From positions 4,415,001-4,479,000 of the forward strand of contig JARHVA010000398.1 in NCBI GenBank assembly GCA_037957365.1: a stretch of 64,000 bases of DNA, written 5' to 3'. Shown piece by piece: positions 54,451 through 64,000 of this stretch. A program made the position numbers and the translations under genes. The notes beneath the pieces are model-generated. The model did not search any database, had not been told where the DNA came from, and worked only from the letters and a program-made list of their open reading frames with translations. The first letter of the stretch is position 1. Each line of letters opens with the position of its first letter. This stretch comes from Torreya grandis (lineage: Eukaryota; Streptophyta; Pinopsida; Cupressales; Taxaceae).

Positions 54451-55985
54451 TGATCCTTAAACACCACTAATAAACTCAAAGTGAAGTTTTAGCAAATAAA
54501 AATTTTAAATTTCTCAAACTTAACAAATTATTGAAATACTCAAAAGAACTTGCAAAATGTTTGGCAAAAAAGTTCTTGATTATCGAATTGGATTGGAACT
54601 GTCAATTGACTTTAAACTTCCATTCACTAATTAAACCACTTTTTGTTTTAAAAAGTAAATGTCATAAATTGTCAATTTTAAAAACTTGTATATGTTCACG
54701 ACTAATTAAAAATAAAAAAACTGAATTTAAAACATGAAATAATTGACAAATTACCACATGAAATTGATAACAGAGTTCACATTTATTTCCTATGTCTCTA
54801 GGTCTACCCAATAGTGATGACCGTTTCTATTAAATTTTTGCAATAAATGGCTTACAAATTCTTTGAAACACTACACAACTTCTCTCAGGCCTGATCTCTA
54901 TCCAAGAACTCCACCTTGCTGATATACTCAAGCTTAATCACATGGAATCCTTCCTTAGTCTTCAATCCCCTTCCGAAATGTGCTTAAGTTCCTTCAATCA
55001 AATTATTGGTATATCCAAATAATAATAATAAACTTATCTTTATAATTACAAAACCTAATTAAAAAGGCTTACTTACTGTGTACCAGGTCGGATAATGGAT
55101 TAAAATCCATTTGCTAGCTTTCTCCAATCTTCCATCAAGCTCTTAGCCTTTTAAAAATAATTACACAGTCCTGCGAAACTAAAATTTAAATACAAGTTCA
55201 TGCTTTTTATATCACTTCCAAGTCTCCAGCTTGGTCAGTCAAGGCTTATCTCTTTTACAAGGTAGGTCATGAGTTCAAGTCTTATCCCATTCTATTTGGG
55301 TGCTTTACTTATCATTTGTCCCACATTTGCAAGCTGGAATGGTTTTCAAGACTTTAAAAGGAATGGCAACTTCCTTAAACACTACCAACACCCATTTTAG
55401 TGGGTGTGAGGTGCCAAACTAAGCATGGTTTGTTGATTAGTGCACTAAACATATCATTGTACATTGGTTATTTCATCAATCTTAGCATATATGCTAAGCT
55501 CCTTGCCTTGTTCTCACATTTTACAAGGTAGATGGATGTGGCATTCATTTCTCACAGTTTTCCAATTGTGGCATGCATTGGATGGCATGGCAGGTTGGTT
55601 CTCCCATGTGGCATATGGGGTTGGTAATAGTAAAATATAAATAATTACCAAGGAAATTACAAGTTGTTTAAAAACTTATAATTTAAATACAATGCATTAT
55701 TCGTACATGCTGTCAAAAGACAAAAATCATCCAATTTTTGGACACCCATTGACTACCACGTATCACCACCTGATTGGTCCACTTGGCATGTCCACATTGT
55801 GCCATGTCATCTTGCGACACCATATTTTTTCCCTATCACATCATAACTTTAGCAGCCTATAACTTTTGCATATGATGTCCATTTTACAAACCATGAAAAG
55901 TGCTAGGAATATCTCGATGAGCTCTACACTATGAAATTAGTTTCATTACGACTTGGAAACTTTCTCCAAACTAAACTTTGGATCA
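54451..55985. mobile_element. Candidate solo LTR (1.5 kb) inside repeat copy A
   Basis: Copy B runs straight from tttgaaacag into ggtatttac, whereas copy A has 1,535 extra bases at this point. The insert begins tgatcc and ends ggatca, a perfect 6-bp inverted pair of the TG...CA kind. It is flanked by aatag (54446-54450) and aacag (55986-55990), a 5-bp duplication with one mismatch. No gag or pol motif is inside. These are the marks of a solo LTR, although a small DNA element cannot be excluded. It contains the tRNA-like sequence at 55217-55290. Confidence 0.65.
55217..55290 (+). repeat. tRNA-Lys-like sequence (SINE head or tRNA pseudogene)
   Basis: The anticodon loop is cttttac (55252-55258), which would give anticodon UUU. 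The T arm has loop ttcaagt (55274-55280) with a 5-bp stem atgag/cttat. A D-arm-like agcttggtcagtcaaggct lies at 55228-55245. The acceptor stem does not pair convincingly, so this is a relic and not a functional tRNA gene. A tRNA-derived SINE would begin this way; no clear body or tail boundary was found. Confidence 0.55.
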
Positions 55986-57605
55986 AACAGGGTATCTACT
56001 AGCCTTTTTCTAAGGCTTTCTATCTTGTACGGGCAAGTACCATGAGGTATTGTGAAACTCACAACCTTTCTAGCTACCCTTTATCCTCTTCTTTCAAACT
56101 AAACACTTTCAGCATTAACTCCATGTTTAGACCACTTTTTTGGCATTTCTTAATCTCAGATTAGGTCTTGTAGGTTTCTTACAACCCTATTTTAACATAG
56201 TCTATTCAAAACCATACTTATATATATGGAATCAGCCTACAAATTTGGAATACATTAGATCACATGTGCCCCCTCCTTTTAACCATTTTTTAGGGATTTT
56301 CTATAATTTGATCTCTTAGAAATCCAATTTATAGGAGAAAACACTAACTCAACGTTATAGGTAAATTGAGAAACCCGAGAAGGGTTTATTTGAATTTCAA
56401 AGCAATCTATTTGGTTTCAAATGAATTTAAAGGTGGATTTAGACCTGTAATAGCTATATACACATTTTTAAATCATTATTTAATGACCAAATCATCTTTG
56501 TTCACATCTTTCCACCATTTTATGTTTGATTGTGTGCTCTAATACAATATCCTACAGACCTACTAGTTTTATCATTAAATACTGTTGAAAAAACTTAAAA
56601 AACATCCAAGAGCCTACTGGATATCAAAATGAAATGTTTCTCAACATATATATGTGCATTTTGTCAACTTTCTAACATTCTTACCATTATTATTGCCTGT
56701 GTAGGTTTAATTAGGCACATCATGAAAAACATATAGAATTTTATTTGAAGCTCATTAGAAGTCTATTCTAAAACAACAAAATATAATATAAGAACCTCAA
56801 TTTATTGATAAAAATAGGTTATTACATTTTTAATATGGTTTACACTCTTTTATCAAGTCCTTTGTTGGGGTATATGCTCTCTCAGTCCTCTCTCTACACA
56901 AAATATGAACATATAGAGTCTACAACACCAATGAGAAACTTCTCATTGACAATTATATAACTTAATACTCAACCTTAGTCTATTCAATAACATTCCTTTT
57001 AGTAATTTTTATTCAAGTTTACATCCTACCATATCCTTTGAACCATGTGATGATTACACAATCCCTTTAAACCACTAAACATAGAATGCAAAAGTATAAA
57101 TAGAGTAGGCAGAGCTTAAAAATTGAGATACTTCTCTATTCATATTATTTGGGGTTACATCTATTTTTATTCAAATTCATCCCTGTCAAACTCTCTCTAA
57201 TTGACTACTACATCCATTTACAAACTATTTCTTTTCAGTAACTATCCTAACTAACTTATTAACTCCCACTTATACATTGGGAGTGTTAACTGCCTACTAG
57301 CATGACCATTTCAATGATGAAGTCTATGTATGCATGATAACAACTTTGACCACTTTCCTAAAACCTAACCCACCAAATACAATGTTGGAACTTCTTGAAA
57401 TAAGTTTGAAGTCTCCAAAACTTAACAAGTAATTTTTAAAATTCAAATAAAGGATTTTGGTGAGAAAAGTCTTATGTGGCCCTAATTCAAATTTAACAAG
57501 GACCTAACACCTAATATGGACTCATACAGACCTAATATGACCAAAATAACTTACTAAAGACTCAAGACATGTAAAATAGTTCAATATTTACATTGGGTGG
57601 TAATG
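55986..57605 (+). repeat. Direct repeat copy A, block 3
   Basis: Matches 59800-61420 of copy B collinearly (for example acgggcaagtaccatgag near 56028 and 59840, and aaccatgtgatgattacac near 57041 and 60845). Similarity fades after about 57605. Confidence 0.82.
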
Positions 57606-59371
57606 ATTTTTCATCATACTATCAAAGAACAAATGAAAAGTTTCACTGAAAGTTATAAATGATATGGAATTCATGTTCCTTCTAGCATTCTTCTTCCAAG
57701 TTCATGTCCACCTATATCCTAAGGCCTATTTGAGACATCTAGACCTTTTTGATGCTTAGTTATTCCTTTATTTCTCTTCCTCTTACTCTTTCTCTTGTTT
57801 TGTATCTTCAATCTGATCAGGGGAAACTATTGCTCATTACTCTACCTCTAATGACCTACACATGAAGCAAACATGTCAATCAATATCACCTCTTGATTTC
57901 TCCCTTGATATTCACTTTGTTTTTTGGCTACATCTCTTCTTCTCCTTGACTTAATATTACCTCTAATGTAAACTCAACTGCCTTGATGCTATTCTTATCT
58001 CCTATGAGGCTCAAATCATCTAATCCTTCCATTATGTGTTACCATATCTACTCTTCTTATATTGTATAGTCATCTCTCTCTCCTTTGTCTTCCATTGGTA
58101 CCAAGCAAGACACCTCAACCTACTGTCATGAAAAATTTTCAAGCACTTCAACTTGTGCTTCTTCCTTACATCATCTTGTTACCACTACATACATATCAAA
58201 CACTTCATTTAGTACTATGTTACCTTCTTATCCTTCAACTAACATTTTAATTATTTTTAAATTACTGTCATACAAATCATTCTCAACATCATCTATATCA
58301 ACATATTCATAAAAATGACATTGAAATGTATACCTTGTACTTATTGGCTCTCCTCTTATCTTTCTTGACCAAAAATTGCCTCCTTATTACTCATCATGAG
58401 GCATGGTACTACTGCAGCTTCTCTTTCTTCTTCTTCATCCTCCAATGGATCACCTTCTTTAGGGTATCGTAATATTGTGTCACCAAACTTAGTTATCCAA
58501 ACAACTTGCTCTTCACCATTAACATGTTGCTCATGCTTCCAATCACCTTCATTCAATTCTTCACCCATATACAAAAATTCAAATAAATCATTAATCATAA
58601 TCTTGTGAGGCTTGATTTCCCCTTCACTTCTCCTTCTAGGTTTCCTTGCTAACTTATTCATTATTTGTCTTCTCCTATTTTCTATCAACTACTTAAGACT
58701 CCATCTTAATTTATTTTTTATGCATACACTAAATCTTGGTCTCAACTCTTCCAAGATTTTATATAAAATTATCAACACCTCCTTCATTTCATATATCTTA
58801 TTCTCTCTCTTTAACTCTCTTTGATTTTCTTCCATCTTATTCTTGTGTCATTCACGCATCAAGCCCTTCATCATTCTTGACTATCTCACTCTCTTCTCTA
58901 GGTATCTCTCTTGGACCTTTCTATCTTCTCTTGATAGGCCTTCCCACTTGCCTTATTAACCATTTAAATGGTCTCTCTTACTTGAATCTCTCTCTCTTTT
59001 GGATTCTATCTCTTTATTTTCCTCACCTAGGAATACTCTTCTCTTGTCCTTTCTCTGGGACTCTTATCTCTTTCTCAAGCTCTCTTATTGAGATTCTCTC
59101 TTGGAGCTCTCACTAGCTCTTGTATTCTCTAACATTTCTTGGATTAAGAGCTTTGAGAAACCTCTCTTATTTCACTTATACTTCTTCCTCTCTCTCACAT
59201 ACACCTACATCCTTTTACTTCATTCCTATAATTTGATTAACAACTTTCTACGAACTTCTCAAAATAAAATCTAATATGTACTCAACACTATCTTCACACA
59301 AACTAGCATAGTATTTTCAAAATTAGAAAACATACCTTAGCCTAGAATAATCTTTCTCTAATATTGAATGA
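57606..59371 (-). other. Pyrimidine-rich spacer between the two repeat copies, with a charged minus-strand ORF
   Basis: The plus strand is rich in tct/ctt words. The minus strand therefore encodes long lysine/glutamate/arginine-rich stretches. The clearest is 58356-58688 (110 codons), with WKHEQHVNGEEQVVWITKFG and a YPKEGDPLEDEEEER segment that do not look like pure repeat translation. If the flanking repeats are LTRs, this would be the internal region of a small non-autonomous element. No primer site or polypurine tract was identified, so the class stays open. Confidence 0.4.
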
Positions 59372-61420
59372 TGCATATGGATTCATATATCTTGTCAAGT
59401 TAGTTGGAGAACATAAAACAAAGACACTTCTTTACCTCTACCTATGCCACCTAGCTCTAATTTCCTTATTTGTCCTTCTTTGGTTTCAAGTCTTTATGTC
59501 TCCCTTAGAACCTATCTATCCTTTGAAAATCATTAAATTTTACTTTCCAATAGACTCATTTAGTTATTTTCATCTCAATCCATCCTTTGCTTGCATTAAC
59601 ATACTAGCCCTTGTACTTTCACTCTTCTCTTAGGCTCAATTCATACCAACTTGCTTCAAAACTTTGACTTATGTTTTCTCAAACCTCCTAGAGTTTCTTG
59701 ACACCAATATTCTACTCACACCAACTATGTTTGACTTCCAAATCAATCCTTTAACTCTACCAATACAACTCTTTATCATATAGACAACTCTTTCTTTGAA
59801 ACAGGGTATTTACTAGCCTCTTGAAGTCTTTATATCTTTTACGGGCAAGTACCATGAGGTATATGAAAATTAAAAAAATCATAACTACCCTTTATCCTCT
59901 TATTTCAAACTATTTTTTTTTTTAACTCCATGGTTTGACCACTTTTTTTTGGCATTTCTTAATCTCAGATTTGGTCTTATAGGTTTCTTACAACCCTATT
60001 TTAACATAGTCTATTAAAAACCATACTTATATGTACAAGATCATCCTAAAACTTTGTAATATATTAAATGACTTTTTCCCCCTCCTTTTCACCAATTTTA
60101 GGGTTTTTCCATGGTGTCCTCTCTTGGAAATCCAATTTATAATAGAAAACCCTATTTCAGGGTTCTAGGCAAACTCAAAAACTTGAGAAGGATTTATTTG
60201 AGTTTAAAATCTATCTATTTGATTTGAAATGAATGTAAAGGTGTATTTATATCTATAATATTTGTATACACGTTTTTCAATAATTATTCAATCACCAAAA
60301 CATCTTTGTTCATGTCTTTCCACCATTTTATGTTTGACTATGTGCTCCAATACAATATCATATAGACCTTCTACTGGTTTTATCATTCAATGGGGTTGAA
60401 ACAAATTAAAAAATTTACAAGAGCCTAATTAGTAAAATTAAATGTTTATCAATGTATATATGTGCATTTTTTAGAATTTATATCATTCGTACCATTATTG
60501 TTGCCTATGCAGGTTTAATTGGGCATAAAACATAAAATAATCAAAATTCTATTTGAAGCTCATTAGAAGTCTATTATAAAAAAAAATACAATATAAGAAC
60601 CTCAAATTCTTGAGAAGAATAGGTTATCACATTTTTAATAGGGTTCACACTCTTTTCTCAAGTCCTTTCCTGGAGCATATTCTCTATTAGTCCTCTCTCT
60701 ACACAAAATATGAACATACAGATTCTGCAACACCAATGAGCAACTTCTCATTAACAATTCTTGAACTTAATACTCAACCTTAGTCAATTCAATAGAATTC
60801 CTTTTGGTAATTTACAATAAAATTTACATCTTACAATATCCTTTGAACCATGTGATGATTACACAGTCCATTTAAACCACTAAACATAGAATGCAAAAGT
60901 ATACATAGAGTAGGTAGAGCTTGTATTAAAAATTGAGATACTTCTCTATTCACATTCTTTGGTGTTACATCTATTTTTATTTAAATTCACCCCCCTCCAA
61001 CTCTCTCTAACTGACTACCACATCCATTTACAAACTATTTATTTTCAAGTAACTATCCTAACTAGCTTTGTAACTCCCACTTGTACATTAGGATTGTTAA
61101 TTGCCTACTAACATGACCATTTAAATGATGAATTCCATGTATGCATGATAAAAATTTTGACCACCTTCCTAAAACCTAGGCTCACCAAATACAATGATGT
61201 AACTTCTTGAAACAATTTTGAAGTCTCCAAAACTTAACAAGTAATTATGAAAATTCAAATAAAGGGTTTTGGCAGGAAAAGGCTAATGTGACCCTAATTC
61301 AAATTTCACAATGACCTAACACCTAATATAGACCCTTGCAAACCTAAGATGACCATAAAAACTTAAAAATGACTCAATACATGTAAAATATTTCAATATT
61401 TGCATTGGTTAGTCATGCTC
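59372..61420 (+). repeat. Direct repeat copy B (uninterrupted, about 2 kb)
   Basis: Collinear with copy A blocks 1, 2 and 3 in that order, without the two insertions that split copy A. It shares text through taaaccactaaacatagaa (near 60874 and 57070). Identity is lower than between the copia LTR pairs, to the eye. Ends are fuzzy on both sides. No protein-coding content was recognised. Confidence 0.8.
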
Positions 61421-61860
61421 TTACATAACATTTCAAAAAATGAAGTGTAAAAGAGGTCAAAAAATTATCATGGACAAGTGTCCATCATAAATGGATCATT
61501 CTCCCTCAAGTTGGTATAAAGACTCTTCATGTTCTTTGAAATTTCCTTTTGGTGATGAGTCCAATTGACTATTTTAAACCACCTTATGAGTCCTTGACAC
61601 ATATTAACTATCTTGATAAGGTGGAAACTTGATTGTGATAGTCATCAAATACTCTTCAACTGATGAACTCCTCATGGACATTTGTTATTCAGTCTCTAGC
61701 AGCCACTGACTAACACTTCTAGGCTTGTCTTCACATTTGTCACTCAATTGAATTGTATTTTCTCAAATAAATTTCATTAAAAAGATGTTAGACAACTCAT
61801 CATTCCCTCTTTGACTTCTATCCTAGCATATGGACTTCAGTGAAACTCAATACAACACTT
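61421..61860. other. Sequence between repeat copy B and the LTR-like edge, nothing recognised
   Basis: No open frame or motif was recognised in these 440 bases. Confidence 0.45.
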
Positions 61861-62300
61861 ATCTTTTAGGGGTATAGTCACTAAGAGGGGGGGTGAATTA
61901 GTGAGCTCAAATATTCCAAATTCAATTTTGATCTTTACAAATACTTAATCAGCTACCACAAGCATTCATGAAGCATACATATCATTCTAAGAAATGAGCA
62001 AAAGATACAATGCAATTTAAATCACATTACACAAGACATACATAGGTAACCCTCTTGGAGAATAAAACCCACTAGAATCTGTAATGGGACTACTATCTTA
62101 TAAACATAATATCCAATGTAAACCAGTTACAACTAATAAAGCAACTAAAATCCCTATTTAGTGAGGCTCTAATCCCATAAGGTGTTACCACACCTATCTA
62201 GATGAGTTACAACAATAATCAGACCTTTTAGCAAGTTTTACGTTACAAAGAGGCTATAACCACCTTAGATGTTGAGCTATTATAACAACACCTATAAAAC
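61861..62300 (-). mobile_element. Probable copia LTR edge, minus strand, cut off or solo
   Basis: actaagagggggggtgaatt (61878-61897) is the reverse complement of the attcaccccccctcttagt stretch found just before the end of the copia 3 LTRs, a sequence common near the 3' end of plant copia LTRs. The text that follows (accctcttggagaataaaac...) has the look of LTR sequence. No primer site lies to the left, so this is either the outer edge of a 3' LTR or a solo LTR. The other end is not visible and may lie beyond the window. Confidence 0.4.
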
Positions 62301-64000
62301 ACTTCCACCTCTAAATTGATGTCAATAACACGTAATGATGGACCTCAACTTATCTCTCTTCACCTTAATTCACACTCAAATTTCAAGAGCACTATTTTGC
62401 TAATAAAATTATGACCAATAGGTCACACAAATAGTCTTCAAATTGATCTACTCTTAAACTCATCCTCAAGGCACTCTACCAATCCTTCACTCCAAAACAC
62501 ACACATAATCTTCCCTTAAATTGATCTTTAGTCTCTCACATATAAGTCTAAAACCCAACAAATTTGGTTCTAATATTTATAGATAAATCTTGATGAACAT
62601 CACCTTGGTCGGCCATTAGGCATGCCTTATCCCTTAACAATCTCTCACACAAAGATAAGACTCAAAAAAATCTACATAGGCTATCCATAGAATCTATGGG
62701 TCACCCTTAAGTAGATAAATTTTTTAACATTTATAGCTCTTATATGTCTCATGGAGACCTGATTCACCCATTAGGATCACCCTCAAATAAAACAATAACT
62801 TAGGACCACTTTCAGATACATGGCTCCACTCCTTATTTCCCCTAAGACATCCTAAAATGATCATGGTCAACCTATCTTGCCTCTTCATATGCTTAGACAT
62901 AGACCTTATGCATACAGTCACCATGGACAAACACACAGTCAACTTCTTATTCATTATTCATACTCAAGATAGATTGACCATACTTTTAAAATCCATATAG
63001 AGCATCCTCATGGAGTCTTCAATGCTCCTCAATATCGAAGTCATCATGAGACATCACAAAAACACCAATAAAAGATCAAATATCCTTCTTGGGTCACTTA
63101 CAAAACAAACACAAATACACAATCAACTTCTATGCTCAATATCTTTGTCTGTACTCACTTCTAAATATTCAAATCTATATATCTAAATACACCTTGGAGT
63201 TATCTACCACTTTTCTTTTTAATACATGAACCATTTCATATTATATCAAAATGTATGGTCTAAATATATATCTCTATTTTTTCCTATGTAAAATTCAAAT
63301 ATTTTAATATCAATAGTCAGAATGAAACTTTGAACACTATGCTCTAATCTCATGGAATCTTAGTGCAAGATCAATCTTACACCATCGATCTTATCCACAA
63401 TATAATGCATATACCACCAAATATAGATGTTCAACTTGTATTATTTTGACCTCATCTCAAAAAGTTGACTTAATGCACTCTATTAATTTTTGTGGATCAA
63501 CAATGTCATTAGCAATCAATGCTCATCATTTGATCAAATGTATGAATGTCTACTCATTTTTGGATTAATATCATGTACTTTATATTAGATGTTAAAAATT
63601 GTGCACCTGTCCTCATCTCATTACCTCCTGACTCCTTGAAAAAATATGCACCATCAATCTTGCTCAATCTTTAACTTATTCAAATAAATAACTAAGTATG
63701 GGGACCCTTTAAATATGCATGAGTAGCCATTTTTCACCTGAATAACTTCTTCTACACTTACCCATAGGATCTCAAATTTGTAATAGATGATCTCCTCACA
63801 TAGGATAATCCAAACTTGTGACACATTACTCTCAAAATTATTATGCATACAAGATAATGCCATTACCATGCCTTCTCATAAACTTCTATGACAAAGCTAA
63901 CCATGTCCAAATCTACCTGAGAGGCCAACTTTGATCATCCATAACTTTTTCTATGCTTCAATGCATGGACTCAAATTTAGTATACATGATCTATACCTAA
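62301..64000. other. AT-rich sequence to the window end, nothing recognised
   Basis: Short minus-strand frames (62724-62954, 63654-63869) are not recognisable. The region may continue the LTR or transposon flank above. Confidence 0.45.

Noticed and set aside
58062..59116. Several plus-strand serine/leucine-rich ORFs
   Set aside because: They are translations of a pyrimidine-rich stretch (tct/ctt words) and show no domain; the minus strand is the more plausible coding strand.

Overview
This looks like nuclear DNA from a plant with a large, gene-poor, AT-rich genome. A gymnosperm is my best guess. The inference rests on several full-length but decayed LTR retrotransposons nested in one another, a plant pentatricopeptide-repeat pseudogene, a plant TIR-domain (disease-resistance type) fragment, and very few long open frames. 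I see no intact host gene and no functional transposon gene. Most premature stops are of the kind that methyl-cytosine decay makes (CAA/CAG/CGA to TAA/TAG/TGA, or TGG to TAG).

Layout. (1) 1-2683: a possible decayed minus-strand reading frame and a low-complexity CACCTAACTA-like tract. (2) 2684-36269: one nested stack. The host is a Ty3/gypsy element on the minus strand (2689-36264, target duplication agtac, LTRs of about 1.18 kb, tRNA-Asp-like primer site). With later insertions removed it is about 12.2 kb: gag, protease, RT/RNase H, integrase, a sense ORF downstream of integrase, and a convergent antisense ORF near the 3' LTR. Two Ty1/copia elements (6308-12989 minus; 13044-18127 plus) landed 49 bp apart, both inside the sense extra ORF. 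A second, plus-strand gypsy derivative (25566-35114, target duplication aaata) sits in the host element's 5' LTR. It has very long LTRs and carries gag, protease and an RNase H-like domain but no RT or integrase.

(3) 36340-39605: a hAT-superfamily transposase pseudogene, a 117-bp inverted-repeat hairpin and a (TA)n microsatellite. (4) 39606-43612: mostly unassigned, with one decayed minus-strand reading frame. (5) 43812-54213: about 10.4 kb that interrupts a repeat. It holds gene scraps: a PPR pseudogene split around a fragment of the WD40-cyclophilin gene CYP71, then a TIR-domain fragment, then a third copia element (46811-51896, target duplication atgaa) that keeps gag and part of protease only. 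(6) 54214-61420: two copies of a roughly 2-kb direct repeat. One is further interrupted by a candidate 1.5-kb solo LTR that contains a tRNA-Lys-like sequence. The 1.8 kb between the copies encodes a charged minus-strand ORF. (7) 61420-64000: a probable copia LTR edge and otherwise unassigned sequence.

Element boundaries are the firmest part of this annotation, because target duplications, primer sites and matching LTRs agree. Domain calls come from short conserved motifs read by eye. Lineage names, the gymnosperm assignment and the insertion history are inference.
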